From a virus, in IMG/VR virus record IMGVR_UViG_3300019124_000038, positions 1 to 64,000 of that record: DNA of 64,000 bases. One strand, written 5' to 3'. The position numbers were made by a program, and so were the translations under genes. The notes under the pieces are model-generated. The model was not told the origin of the DNA, ran no database searches, and worked only from the letters and a program-made list of their open reading frames with translations. This document shows, in pieces, positions 47,975-57,337 of this stretch (positions are counted from its first letter, which is position 1; each line of letters opens with the position of its first letter).

Positions 47975-50900
47975 ATGTCACAGGCACATAAAGGCAGTCA
48001 TCTTTTACTCAAAAATGTTGTGGTGGGTGTTGACAACTACACATCATTTTTGGCTCACTACGACATTACGGAGTATGATGTATTGCGCGGTATTACGCCT
48101 TTGTCTGGAAACTATGTTCTGTTCCCGTATGAGGGAAAATTCGGTGGTGGTATTTCTCTGGAAGCGGCTACAACGAATCTGCTTGCTGGCGGGATCACAT
48201 CTGTAGGCGTTACTTCTGGAAACAACTACACATTCAGTGTATACAGTACACCATCCTCAAACTCGTCTACAATCGAAGGGTTCATGTTCAACTCATCTAC
48301 GAACTCTTTCTCTGGTACAAAAACTGGCGTAACTGTAGCCAATGCGAAGCTGATTCAGCAACGATCTGGCGTAGACTTTTCTCAGATTTTATCAGCTAAC
48401 GCGGCAGGAACAACAGTTGAAAATACTGCCGTAAGCGGCTCCACAATTGTACTCGATAGGGGTACAAATCTGTCGCAGTCATATGGAGCAGGAACATGGG
48501 ACGGGACAATGAATGATCTAACTGGCTCTGGTCCACTTGCGCTTCAAAAAGAGGGATTAGACCTAACAATTGTTCAGACAGATTTAAATAGTGGATTCGG
48601 TAGCGGAACCTTGACCGACGCTGTTGTCTCTACTGATAGAGTTACATTGGCAAAACAGGGTACTAATGTAAGCAAAATTGCTGATCTTCAAGCCGATTGG
48701 CAAGCTGGTTCTCTCGTTGGCATGGATGCCACGTCAACACCAAATAGCATTAAGCTGTCTAGCGCAACTCGTAGCGGATGGCAGTCAACTCTTGGAGCGT
48801 GGGGATATCGTAAGCCGATTTCTCTCCAGAATATCACAGCCTACAGCAAAAACGGAGAACCAGTTCGTCTCACGATCAGTTCTTCGAGCATCAAGGCTGG
48901 CGGGGCAGATATCCGTGTCGTAGACAACTCAGGTAACATCATTTCTCATCGTATTGTTTCCGCTAACGACGCAACAAAAAACTATACGATTCAGTTTGAG
49001 ACACGAACTATTCCTGCCAATAGTGTGGTAACATACTATGTCTATTATGGAAATGCCAATGCAACTTCCACAAGCGTAACTAATATGGAAACCAACTACG
49101 AGCCCATTACTACATTTAGCAGTTCTGGAGGCGCAGTTCATTCGCACTACTCTATCTGGAGGAACAACAACTACTACGAAACCTACAATGCAAATGGAGT
49201 CACTTTAATTGGTAGTTCTGATGACTCGGCGTACAACACTGTGGCGAACTTCCTATTCCCATATTGGAACGGAACTTCATTAGTGACAATTAACACTCTG
49301 ATTGGCTCTACAAATGGTCGTATGCACATGACTTCGAACGGTGCGTCGGCAACCGCTCTACCGTATAATGACACAGTAAACAACTATTACTTCGTAGGTC
49401 TCATCAATCTCGACCAAGTAGGTGCTGTTTATGCTGGTGCTGTGCCAGCTCAGGGGAATCAAACTGCTGGATGGAAAGTCTCTCATAACGCACATGACTA
49501 CAATGATACAACATATCGTCCAGCTTCCACGGTTGTTTTCCCATCTGGTCGTATTCAAATCAGCATTACGCTTGGCAGATCATACACAAATGGTTCTTCT
49601 GGCGGCGGGGTAGGATTGAAACTTGGGAATGCGAACTGGCTAACATGGAACTATAATCACGGAGATTGCTATGTGGCTATTCTTGAACCAGTGATCCAGT
49701 CCCAAGGGGCAGAAGAATCGTCTATCGCTTATACGACTAGTGGTGCTTGGATTTCTCCTGTGTGGGATGTTAGTGCAACCGTATTGCCAATTAGCTCATT
49801 GTATAGCGTAACCACAACCTCTCTTCCTGCTGGTACATCAATTACATTGGATGTAAAAACATCTCCAAACAACATCACTTGGACGGATTGGATTAGAGCA
49901 TCTGCCAATAATGTTCCATATGATAAGTACATCCAAGTACGATTGAATGTTACTGGAGACGGAACTTCTACGCCAGTGATTGATAAACTGATGGTTAGTT
50001 ACACAGCAGGATACTATGCATCGGGCACTTTCCTATCTGCTCCAATTGATCTATCGACAGTAGTAAAATCAAATGGAGTTGCAACAACATTATGGGGAGG
50101 AAGTTTGCCAACTGGCACATCTATTGTGGTCGAATATTCTATCGCACTAGATGGGGCTAACTATGGAGCGTGGAAGCCAATTGTCGGCACGACTTCCATC
50201 ACAGAGATTGCAAAGGGTACAAATCTAACTATTGCGAAGATCAAGTATCGCGTAACATTGAATGCAAATTCAGATCGGACTTCAACTCCTACCTTCTCTG
50301 ATATCACATTCAATGTTGGTACTGCTTACAAGACAACTGGGACATGGGTCAGCGCACCATTGAGTCTTAACGCAGTTAAGTGGATTGCCGAATCGTCTGT
50401 ATCGTTCAGTGGGTCTACACCAGCCAGCACAGCAGTCATTGTAGAAACAAGCGTAGATGGCGGAGCAACATGGCAAACAGCAACAAGCGGGAATGCAATC
50501 AGTAATATTCCTGCAAATGGGTCAGGGAATACCGTGTCGGTGCGCGTGTCATTATCCACAACTGACATTGCCATCACTCCAATTATGGCAAATCTTACGC
50601 TGACCGTAGCGGCTCGTTATGCTCCTATTGGCTCGGTTGTATTTGCTCCTATGGATATTAGCTCTGTTCAATGGGCGTACAATTCAACAATCACATGGGT
50701 TAATAATGTTCCATCTGGAACAGCAGTAACGGTTTCTGGTCAGCTTTCAACGGATGGTGGATCAACTTATGGTGAATGGCAGGTACTTACTTCTGGATTG
50801 CCGTTCCTTGGTATCGTCAATAGGTTTGACGCTACCAACGCGAGAGTTAAGTTTAAAGTAGACCTTACTCCAAGCACAGATGGATCAGTAACACCTTCGC

Positions 50901-51850
50901 TTTCAACAGTTTCAACAAGTATTTACTCTGGGTATATTCCTACTGGCTCATACCAGACTGACCCGATCACTGTTACTGTTAAGGGCGATACTGTAAGTCT
51001 TGTTGCTTTGGCAAATCCAGTTGTTTCAAATTCCACAGCTACTCAACCATCTGCAATGTTCTACTACTCAAAGAACAATGAGGAATGGGTGCAAGTTGCG
51101 TCTGGTAGTGAAATTCCGCTTGCTGTAGGAGATACCATCAAGTTAAAGGTTGATGTTGACGCTGGTTCTCATATTAACAACTACATGAGTGTAGATTATA
51201 TTCGTATTGATACTAAGCTCGTCGGAGCATACCCAAACAGAAAAACAATGACATTCAAACCTTACCCACAAACTAGCCCGCTGAAATTCGTCAAGAATGG
51301 AACATTCAACTGGCAGTTGGAGAGTGGCACTTTGTCTACTGGGTATTCCGATAGTACAAGACCAGAGGGGAAAATCTCTTACCCAACAGATGGGGTTCTT
51401 AGTACGCAAGCTGGTACAATTTCACTTTGGTTTAAGCCAAGCGGAAGCTCTTCAGACGGAACGCTCTTCTATGTAAACTCAAATGTGTATCAGATGACAT
51501 ATGAGAGCGGAGGAGTAAAAATGAACGATACTACAGTATCGACAGAGATCACGCCTAATGGGTGGTACAATGTCGTCTATAGGTGGGATGTTTCAGCTAG
51601 TGACAAACAATATCTCTTCCTATTCGACGAGAACGGAGATATCATAGGAGCAGATAGTTCATCACTGACTCCTCCAGCGTTAACAAATTACACACAGTTT
51701 TTTGTTGGTAGCAACGGCATCCTTGCTGGCAATGTCATGATTGATGAACTCCGTATTGATCTGATCGCTCGGACAGACGAAGAGATCGAGTCATGGGCAT
51801 ATTGCGGGAATCCATTTTACCCAAGAGGAGTCTTCGGGGCGGCATACTAA
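47975..51850 (+). CDS. Multidomain tail fiber with DUF2341 and LamG domains
   Basis: The 1,291-residue protein begins MSQAHKGSHLLLKNVVVGV, related to the previous protein. Around residues 270-370 there is a DUF2341-like domain (ADIRVVDNSGNIISHRIV, VTYYVYYGNANATST). Four to five repeated beta domains of about 95 residues follow (YYASGTFLSAPIDLS, YKTTGTWVSAPLSLN, YAPIGSVVFAPMDIS). The end is a LamG-like module (GTISLWFKPSGSS, MIDELRIDLIARTDEEI). It probably forms a long adhesive fiber. Confidence 0.8.
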   Translation: MSQAHKGSHLLLKNVVVGVDNYTSFLAHYDITEYDVLRGITPLSGNYVLFPYEGKFGGGISLEAATTNLLAGGITSVGVTSGNNYTFSVYSTPSSNSSTIEGFMFNSSTNSFSGTKTGVTVANAKLIQQRSGVDFSQILSANAAGTTVENTAVSGSTIVLDRGTNLSQSYGAGTWDGTMNDLTGSGPLALQKEGLDLTIVQTDLNSGFGSGTLTDAVVSTDRVTLAKQGTNVSKIADLQADWQAGSLVGMDATSTPNSIKLSSATRSGWQSTLGAWGYRKPISLQNITAYSKNGEPVRLTISSSSIKAGGADIRVVDNSGNIISHRIVSANDATKNYTIQFETRTIPANSVVTYYVYYGNANATSTSVTNMETNYEPITTFSSSGGAVHSHYSIWRNNNYYETYNANGVTLIGSSDDSAYNTVANFLFPYWNGTSLVTINTLIGSTNGRMHMTSNGASATALPYNDTVNNYYFVGLINLDQVGAVYAGAVPAQGNQTAGWKVSHNAHDYNDTTYRPASTVVFPSGRIQISITLGRSYTNGSSGGGVGLKLGNANWLTWNYNHGDCYVAILEPVIQSQGAEESSIAYTTSGAWISPVWDVSATVLPISSLYSVTTTSLPAGTSITLDVKTSPNNITWTDWIRASANNVPYDKYIQVRLNVTGDGTSTPVIDKLMVSYTAGYYASGTFLSAPIDLSTVVKSNGVATTLWGGSLPTGTSIVVEYSIALDGANYGAWKPIVGTTSITEIAKGTNLTIAKIKYRVTLNANSDRTSTPTFSDITFNVGTAYKTTGTWVSAPLSLNAVKWIAESSVSFSGSTPASTAVIVETSVDGGATWQTATSGNAISNIPANGSGNTVSVRVSLSTTDIAITPIMANLTLTVAARYAPIGSVVFAPMDISSVQWAYNSTITWVNNVPSGTAVTVSGQLSTDGGSTYGEWQVLTSGLPFLGIVNRFDATNARVKFKVDLTPSTDGSVTPSLSTVSTSIYSGYIPTGSYQTDPITVTVKGDTVSLVALANPVVSNSTATQPSAMFYYSKNNEEWVQVASGSEIPLAVGDTIKLKVDVDAGSHINNYMSVDYIRIDTKLVGAYPNRKTMTFKPYPQTSPLKFVKNGTFNWQLESGTLSTGYSDSTRPEGKISYPTDGVLSTQAGTISLWFKPSGSSSDGTLFYVNSNVYQMTYESGGVKMNDTTVSTEITPNGWYNVVYRWDVSASDKQYLFLFDENGDIIGADSSSLTPPALTNYTQFFVGSNGILAGNVMIDELRIDLIARTDEEIESWAYCGNPFYPRGVFGAAY

Positions 51851-51863
51851 TTGCCGCCCTTTG
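51837..51863 (+). terminator. Terminator overlapping fiber gene stop
   Basis: GGGCGGC, 9-nt loop, GCCGCCC, TTT. The stem includes the last codons of the fiber gene; the U-tract is short. Confidence 0.65.
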
Positions 51864-51896
51864 AAGTATAAGTAGGGTACAAAGGAGGTCGAGATA

Positions 51897-52997
51897 ATGC
51901 TTCAACCACGACAACTATTGTCGCAAGCCAATCTAAATACGGCGTTCATCTCTAGGTCGGATACAGCAGATCAGTCCGTTGCAAGTAACTTGCAAGTTGG
52001 TGGCGGTCGCATTACGCTCAAAAATTCGATTCTAAGCGATAGCTCTAGTGCTAGTTACATGCAGATCAACCCGCAGGGAAGTCTTTTGATCGTGTACGAT
52101 GGCGTTACAGATATGGACTTACGGGTTTACTCACGAAGCGGTACACAGTATCTTAGCATGAAGACTTACGGCGGTACTGATCCTTTTGGTCAGATTGAAG
52201 CCAACGGCGTAAATCGGCTAGAGATCAACACGGCAAACAACTTGCCAGTAAAGTTCGGCTCAGGAATGATTACAACATCTGGTGCTGTAAAGATCAATAG
52301 ATCAAGCGATCATATCCAGCTTGCAGATGGACTAGGAAACGCAAAGTACCGTATGCAGTTTAATGAATCATCTGGTAGGTTTGACATTTCCGAAGTCGGA
52401 ATTGGGTTTCCATTCAAACTTGAAGCAGGACTTGTGGCCAAGACTGCAAACAACACACTTGACGCTGGTAATGGCGATATGGTGGTTTCTGGTCACATGA
52501 CCATTGGGAAGAACCTATATCTCTCGCCAAGCCACAATGTCAAAATGAACGGCACAGCCGATAACCAAGAGTGGAGTTTTGACCTGATGAACCAAAATAC
52601 TTACGCGGGCAATTACTGGCAAGTTTGGTCTGACAAAAATAGTCGAACGGTTCTGGCAGTTACAGGCGACACGGAGAGAGTGGGTGTGGGCACATTCCAG
52701 CCAGCCGCAAAATTTCACGTCAATGACCCAGTTGCGCTTGGTGGAAATGTTGGCAATAAGCGAGATATTGCTGTGTTTGCTATGCCAGTGCAGAACTACC
52801 TCCAGATGAAAGTACAGGCTGTCCGAACGGCGGCAGGAACAGATTGGACAACAGCCGATCTTGTCATCCAGCGAACAACAGATACTACCGATCAAGCAAG
52901 CATTACTCTGGCGGCTGATAATTCAGTTAAAACAAACGCTAAGTTCGTACCGTATCGAATGGTGCTTCCAGTTGGCGCAAATATGTACGCAACTTAA
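51897..52997 (+). CDS. Tail fiber protein, 366 aa
   Basis: The protein MLQPRQLLSQANLNTAFI lies last in the tail module. It consists of short beta repeats (VGGGRITLKNSILSDSS, GSGMITTSGAVKINRSSDHIQLADG, GDMVVSGHMTIGKNLYLS), the look of a fiber shaft like those that end in chaperone or tip domains. AAAGGAGGT precedes the ATG. The exact position in the virion is unknown. Confidence 0.72.
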   Translation: MLQPRQLLSQANLNTAFISRSDTADQSVASNLQVGGGRITLKNSILSDSSSASYMQINPQGSLLIVYDGVTDMDLRVYSRSGTQYLSMKTYGGTDPFGQIEANGVNRLEINTANNLPVKFGSGMITTSGAVKINRSSDHIQLADGLGNAKYRMQFNESSGRFDISEVGIGFPFKLEAGLVAKTANNTLDAGNGDMVVSGHMTIGKNLYLSPSHNVKMNGTADNQEWSFDLMNQNTYAGNYWQVWSDKNSRTVLAVTGDTERVGVGTFQPAAKFHVNDPVALGGNVGNKRDIAVFAMPVQNYLQMKVQAVRTAAGTDWTTADLVIQRTTDTTDQASITLAADNSVKTNAKFVPYRMVLPVGANMYAT

Positions 52998-53054
52998 TGG
53001 AGGGGCAACCCTCCTGAACGTGGGGGAAATTCTAAGACGAAAGGGTGAGTTACG

Positions 53055-53333
53055 GTGTTGGATGCTGTTCTACAGGCGATTCAGCCTATCACAGAATTGA
53101 TTCAAACTTTGGGTTTTCCAACTGCGGTGGCTATTTGGGCACTCTGGCGAATCGACAAGTTCTTCGCTCGGGGCGATAGCTTTCAGACTTCTCTTGACAA
53201 CCTTCAAGAGTCAGTAGATGAATTGCACGTTCTCGTCGAAAAGAACACTGAAATTCAATTTGAGCTGGCGACAACACTTCGATTGCTTATGATGACTCGT
53301 AACTTACATGGTGGTGAAAAAGATGATCGTTGA
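53055..53333 (+). CDS. Holin-like membrane protein, 92 aa
   Basis: One membrane segment lies at about residues 17-35 (TLGFPTAVAIWALWRI), then a charged helix with coiled-coil spacing (LDNLQESVDELHVLVEKNTEI). The size and shape fit BhlA/UviB-type holins or related lysis proteins. It starts a lysis cassette of three small membrane proteins before the endolysin. The start codon is GTG. Confidence 0.7.
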   Translation: MLDAVLQAIQPITELIQTLGFPTAVAIWALWRIDKFFARGDSFQTSLDNLQESVDELHVLVEKNTEIQFELATTLRLLMMTRNLHGGEKDDR

Positions 53334-53553
53334 GCTGATGTATTTCGGGCTAGGATTCTTGTTCGCTCTGGCATTTAAGTACGAAGTCGATCAACGCAAG
53401 AGTGCGCGTAAGATCGCCAAGAGAGCAGGGTATATCCGTACTGTCGCTTCCAGCAATAAAGTGCAGGAAAGTGACGATGTGCTTGCTACCATTCGGCACA
53501 TCAATGAGGGCTTGTCGGCTCTTAACAACAACCAAGGCAAAGGGGCGCGATAA
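53323..53553 (+). CDS. Small membrane protein in lysis cassette
   Basis: The protein MIVELMYFGLGFLFALAFKY has one N-terminal membrane segment and then a basic, helical tail of about 50 residues. ATG 53323 lies 5 nt after GGTGGTGA; ATG 53308 would add five residues and overlap the previous gene by 26 bp. It may be a spanin-like, antiholin or holin partner. Family not recognised. Confidence 0.68.
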   Translation: MIVELMYFGLGFLFALAFKYEVDQRKSARKIAKRAGYIRTVASSNKVQESDDVLATIRHINEGLSALNNNQGKGAR

Positions 53554-53556
53554 GAG

Positions 53557-53865
53557 ATGTTCCTGCTTCTCATTTATGCTGTTTCTGCAATTGCTTGGGG
53601 CTTAGTTTTCTGGCAATTGAGTAAAACGGTATTTCACAACAACAAGCATGGCTTAGAGAATCCACCTCTTTTGATTCCTCTCGCCATTGCAACCTTCGCC
53701 ATTTTAGTAGAGAGTATCTACTTCGGCGGTAGTGCGTACTTTATTTTTTTCGGTCATCAAGACTTATTAGAGCTAACAATTCAACAAGAAAATTGGATGA
53801 TTCCAAAGCTACTCATTGCATTCAGCGGAATCCTCCTTTTCTTCAAGTTGAAAAAATCTAGCTAA
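53557..53865 (+). CDS. Membrane protein with three segments, 102 aa
   Basis: Hydrophobic segments at about residues 3-22, 38-66 and 82-97 (LLIYAVSAIAWGLVFWQL, IPLAIATFAILVESIYF, LLIAFSGILLFFKL) suggest a small polytopic membrane protein. Placed between holin-like genes and the endolysin, it is a candidate second holin. The start is 3 bp after the preceding stop region. Confidence 0.7.
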   Translation: MFLLLIYAVSAIAWGLVFWQLSKTVFHNNKHGLENPPLLIPLAIATFAILVESIYFGGSAYFIFFGHQDLLELTIQQENWMIPKLLIAFSGILLFFKLKKSS

Positions 53866-53885
53866 TCTGAGGAGGGCACAGCAAC

Positions 53886-54605
53886 ATGTCAAAATATCGT
53901 ATTTGCGTAGATGCGGGGCATGGTGGCAAGGACTCGGGTGCGGTCGGGAATGGTCTTTTAGAAAAGAACCTTAATCTGATCGTTTCACTAAAACTTTCGG
54001 AAATTCTCAACAAAGACGACCGCTTCGAGGCAATCCTTACTCGTTCAACAGATGTGTTTGTAGAGTTGAGTGAACGCGCTCGTATTGCGAATAACTTTAG
54101 GGCGCACCTTTTTGTATCTGTGCACTTCAACGCCTACAACCAGAAGGCATTCGGGGTAGAGGTTCTGGACTACAATGGAACTGGCTTAGGTCGCGTAGTT
54201 GGACAGGCTTTTGTTGACATTCTTGAAAAGGAACATGGAGCATTTGATCGTGGTATACGAGCTACCCATAGTGCCTTTGCTGTCATCCGTGAAACTAAGT
54301 GCCCTTCCATTATTACAGAGAGTGCGTTCATCGACAATCCTTTGGATATTCAGAAGTTCGATGAGCCACATGAACTTGCGATTCTGGCATATGACCACTA
54401 CCGAGCTATTTGCGCGGGCTTCGGTGTTCAAGCAAAATCAGAACTGCACCCGAACTACAAGGCTCCCGAGCCAGCGTACGATCATGCAAAAGCCCTCTCA
54501 CAAGCGGCGGCACAGAAACTTGGACTCTCTGACCCTGCATATTGGGAGGAGCGCATCCGTAAAGATCAGTACATCCAATGGTTGTTTGAGAAGATCGTCA
54601 AGTAG
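53886..54605 (+). CDS. N-acetylmuramoyl-L-alanine amidase (endolysin)
   Basis: The catalytic domain (about 1-180) has the zinc ligands and motifs of Amidase_3: VDAGHGGKDSGAVG, the Glu in LLEKNLNL, VSVHFNAY, and the catalytic Glu in ITESAFIDN. It cuts the bond between MurNAc and L-Ala in peptidoglycan for lysis. The last 55 residues (ALSQAAAQKLGLSDPAYWEERIRKD) look like a small helical wall-binding domain. There is no signal peptide, so it needs the holin. GAGGAGGG precedes the ATG. Confidence 0.94.
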   Translation: MSKYRICVDAGHGGKDSGAVGNGLLEKNLNLIVSLKLSEILNKDDRFEAILTRSTDVFVELSERARIANNFRAHLFVSVHFNAYNQKAFGVEVLDYNGTGLGRVVGQAFVDILEKEHGAFDRGIRATHSAFAVIRETKCPSIITESAFIDNPLDIQKFDEPHELAILAYDHYRAICAGFGVQAKSELHPNYKAPEPAYDHAKALSQAAAQKLGLSDPAYWEERIRKDQYIQWLFEKIVK

Positions 54606-54617
54606 TCTGACTATTCC

Positions 54618-54646
54618 TTGACTATGGTAGAATGTTCTATTATAAT
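54618..54646 (+). promoter_or_regulatory. SigA-like promoter for phoH
   Basis: TTGACT, 17 bp, TATAAT, about 55 bp before the PhoH gene. It is the first such promoter after the structural module. Confidence 0.87.
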
Positions 54647-54703
54647 ATAGGTGTAGTATAAAATTCGACGGCAACATTGGTCGCTAGGAGTTGAACAACT
54701 AAA

Positions 54704-55654
54704 ATGCTCAGACATTGGGAGCACATCGAAGAAGCGAACGCTGTAGACTATGATCTGTTCCAAAAGCACGGGAGAGCGATCATCCCAAACTGGTCGAAGC
54801 TAACCGATTCTCTGGAGCCAAATACTGCTGTGTTCGTTGTTCCAGAAGGCGGTGGAAAGCGACTGGAGGGCATCTATGATAAGTCGGCTGGAGGAATCCG
54901 CCCACTGTTCCGATCAGATGCACCTAACCGTGATCTTCGGCTTTATATTGACGCTCTCAACAATCCGAATATCACGCAGATTGCGGTTGACGGACTCATG
55001 GGAACAGGTAAGACCAGCACAGCCATCGAGTACCTTGTGGAGAACCATATCCCAAAAGATGTAAGGGTTCCACATAACTTCCAAACAATGGACTGGAAGA
55101 CTTCTGCCGAACGCAAAATGGTAGTAAGAGAAGACCACTATAAGATAATGATCGCGAAGCCAGCAGTTAATGCGGGCGGCGAAGAATACGGGTTCCTGCC
55201 GGGGGATATTGATGAAAAGATCAGCCCAACGCTCAGGAACTACACTCAATACTTTGATCGCTTCCACAATGCAGGGTTCGAGTCGCTTAACCTTATGGGA
55301 TATGTTGAAATTCTTCCACTCGGCTTTATCCGTGGTCTCGATGCCGAAAACATGACAATTGTGGTTGACGAAGCTCAGAACACCAAGGAGCTAATTACGG
55401 TTGGTACTCGGGAAGCTAAGAATGGTCGAATCATTTTCATCGGCGACACTAGCCCGTTCCAGATTGACCTCGAAAGCAATACACCTACACAAAACGGTCT
55501 TGCAGACTACATCGACCTGATGGCTGGAGCAGAATTCTTCCAGTACATCGAAATGAAGTCGCTCGAACACATTGTCCGTTCTCCGCGAGTACGAGAGATT
55601 GTGCGTCGTCTCTTCAACAAGCACGGCTCAAACCCGCGAGAATGGCTTACCTGA
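54704..55654 (+). CDS. phoH: PhoH-like ATPase
   Basis: The P-loop GLMGTGKTSTA is at about residue 100, the Walker B region TIVVDEAQNT at about 225, and GDTSPFQID at about 250. LPLGFIRGLDAENM is nearly diagnostic for the PhoH family. These proteins are found in many phages and are thought to act on RNA. The N-terminal 80 residues match no motif I know. It forms a single-gene unit between its promoter and the terminator at 55666. Confidence 0.92.
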   Translation: MLRHWEHIEEANAVDYDLFQKHGRAIIPNWSKLTDSLEPNTAVFVVPEGGGKRLEGIYDKSAGGIRPLFRSDAPNRDLRLYIDALNNPNITQIAVDGLMGTGKTSTAIEYLVENHIPKDVRVPHNFQTMDWKTSAERKMVVREDHYKIMIAKPAVNAGGEEYGFLPGDIDEKISPTLRNYTQYFDRFHNAGFESLNLMGYVEILPLGFIRGLDAENMTIVVDEAQNTKELITVGTREAKNGRIIFIGDTSPFQIDLESNTPTQNGLADYIDLMAGAEFFQYIEMKSLEHIVRSPRVREIVRRLFNKHGSNPREWLT

Positions 55655-55665
55655 ATGGAATCGGG

Positions 55666-55689
55666 CAGGGGCGGAATCCCCTGTCTTTT
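55666..55689 (+). terminator. Rho-independent terminator after phoH
   Basis: CAGGGG-CGGAAT-CCCCTG followed by TCTTTTT. Confidence 0.95.
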
Positions 55690-55698
55690 TCCATTTGC

Positions 55699-55727
55699 TT
55701 GACAGCTCTATCAAACTTTCTTATAAT
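55699..55727 (+). promoter_or_regulatory. SigA-like promoter before 3D gene
   Basis: TTGACA, 17 bp, TATAAT, 35 bp before the start of the 3D-domain gene. Confidence 0.9.
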
Positions 55728-55762
55728 ACAATTAGAATATAGCACCATGAAAGGAGAATGGC

Positions 55763-56398
55763 ATGAAGTTAGGGAAGAAGGTAGCTACTACATTTGTACT
55801 AGCCAGTACGGTCTTGTCCTACATGAGCATCGCCGATGGGCAAGCACCAGCACCTACCACGGCAGAAGTGGCACGGTTTAAGCCACTCGCGTCTCGAAGC
55901 GGGGAAGTGCTGATGCACCAACAGGAGCAACAGCAGGAGACAAAGCCAGAGGTAAAGGGTCAACCTACGGAGGGCAATTTGGTTACGGCAGAACTTCCAA
56001 GGGAGCAAAAGGTGGGAACACCAGCTCCAACACCAGTTGCACAGCCGCAACCACAACCTGATCCGCCAAAGGAGCCTGAAAAGCCAAAGGAGACATACGG
56101 CGAATGGCAACCATTCGTAGCAACTTTCTACACCCTTAACGAAGGTAGCGGAACAGGTCGCACGGCAACAGGCACAATTCCAACAGCACACCGAACACTT
56201 GCTGTTGACCCGAATAGAATCCCGCTTGGTTCAGTGGTAGAAATCAAATACCCTGACGGTAGTGTGGAACGACGGGTTGCAGAGGATACAGGTGGAGCGA
56301 TTCATGGCAACATTCTCGACGTATATGTTGTTACCGTACAAGAAGCTCTCAGCAGAGGGCGACAGAACGTACAACTTAGAATCGTTCAAACTCCGTAG
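55763..56398 (+). CDS. Secreted 3D-domain protein
   Basis: A signal peptide is likely (MKLGKKVATTFVLASTVLSYMS). A Pro/Gln-rich linker (PAPTPVAQPQPQPDPPKEP) leads to a C-terminal 3D domain at about residues 110-210, with VATFYTLNEG, TLAVDPNRIPLGSVVEI and EDTGGAIHGNILDVY. The three Asp residues of this fold act in lytic transglycosylases of the MltA/Rpf/YabE type, so it may trim host peptidoglycan from outside. AAAGGAG precedes the ATG. It heads an operon with the DnaD-like and nuclease genes. Confidence 0.9.
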   Translation: MKLGKKVATTFVLASTVLSYMSIADGQAPAPTTAEVARFKPLASRSGEVLMHQQEQQQETKPEVKGQPTEGNLVTAELPREQKVGTPAPTPVAQPQPQPDPPKEPEKPKETYGEWQPFVATFYTLNEGSGTGRTATGTIPTAHRTLAVDPNRIPLGSVVEIKYPDGSVERRVAEDTGGAIHGNILDVYVVTVQEALSRGRQNVQLRIVQTP

Positions 56399-56413
56399 AA
56401 AGGAGAATGCAAC

Positions 56414-57337
56414 TTGATGGTTCCTCTCGATTGGCTCGAACAGATTGAGACGATCAGCACACTACGGGTACTCACGACTTTTTGCAAGAAGGCGAAATCA
56501 GAGGGTTCGATGGTGTTCGACTACCGCCTGACAGATATCTACTCCGATTCTGGACTTGCGAAAAACTCAGCCGTTGATGGGCTAAAAGAACTCTGCGAAA
56601 AGGGGATAATTACCATCGTGGAGCGCGGTAGTGGAAGACGACCGAACCGATTCTCGATTAACTTAGCTGTCTCAGAAGTTGAGCCACAAGATGTAGCTGT
56701 CTCAAAAGATGAGGTATCAAAAGTTGAGACTACTACAGTGCTCGGAGAGTGGAAAAAGTCAGTGGCGGTGCGGGGTCAAGGTAGATCAGAGAAGGAAAGT
56801 GAGATCGCTAATAGTATTAAGGACCTTGATCTTTTTTCTATAAATCTCTATACAATAGACATTAATTCAATGTCAGTGGATAACCCCAACGCTACTCTAT
56901 CAAAGAAAGATATCGGATATTTAGCACAACGAATAGTGCTAGAAATTTTTAAGCCACGCTTATCCATGACGGTGAACGCAAAATGGTTTGGGTATCAAAT
57001 CGGAATAACGAAGCGGCTATTGGCACAATACAGGACTGAACAAATAATTGCGGCTATTGTCTATTGGACAGAGATCAGCGATCAGAAGATCACAAGTCTG
57101 CGCTACCTGACCTACGCAAACAAGAAAGGGACAAGCAAGCTCATGGTTGCTCTTGACTATTTCAAAGCCGAGTACCTGAAACAAGGCGGAGATAATAACG
57201 TAGAAGAGGTTATTGAGCGTATCGTCACTGAAGAAAGCGAAAAACAGAAGCGACTTGAAGAAGAGAAAGCAAGGGTTTCGTCCATGAGTGATGATGACTT
57301 TCTAGATAGTCTTCTTGGAAACATTGGAGGGAAGTAG
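56414..57337 (+). CDS. DnaD-like replication initiator
   Basis: The 307-residue protein has an N-terminal winged-helix-like part (residues 1-85: TDIYSDSGLAKNSAVDGLKELCEKG, a helix-turn-helix) and a C-terminal helical domain of the DnaD/initiator type. Between them, about residues 86-106, lies VSEVEPQDVAVSKDEVSKVE, encoded by direct repeats (56669-56730). Many phage initiators carry their origin inside their own gene like this. It is followed immediately by the nuclease gene and lies in the replication region with dnaB, recA and primase. The start is TTG 56414 or the ATG next to it. Confidence 0.75.
   Translation: MMVPLDWLEQIETISTLRVLTTFCKKAKSEGSMVFDYRLTDIYSDSGLAKNSAVDGLKELCEKGIITIVERGSGRRPNRFSINLAVSEVEPQDVAVSKDEVSKVETTTVLGEWKKSVAVRGQGRSEKESEIANSIKDLDLFSINLYTIDINSMSVDNPNATLSKKDIGYLAQRIVLEIFKPRLSMTVNAKWFGYQIGITKRLLAQYRTEQIIAAIVYWTEISDQKITSLRYLTYANKKGTSKLMVALDYFKAEYLKQGGDNNVEEVIERIVTEESEKQKRLEEEKARVSSMSDDDFLDSLLGNIGGK
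56669..56730 (+). repeat. Iteron-like repeats inside initiator gene
   Basis: GTCTCAGAAGTTGAG (56669), GTCTCAAAAGATGAG (56699) and GTATCAAAAGTTGAGAC (56714) are spaced 30 and 15 bp apart. They match the palindromic motif GTCTCAAAAGTTGAGAC also found at 13005-13082. They could be an origin or operator. Confidence 0.7.

Noticed and set aside
11939-54676. 15-mer AAATTCGACGGCAAC present both in speH and before phoH
   Set aside because: A few 15-mer repeats are expected by chance in 64 kb, and no flanking similarity was seen.
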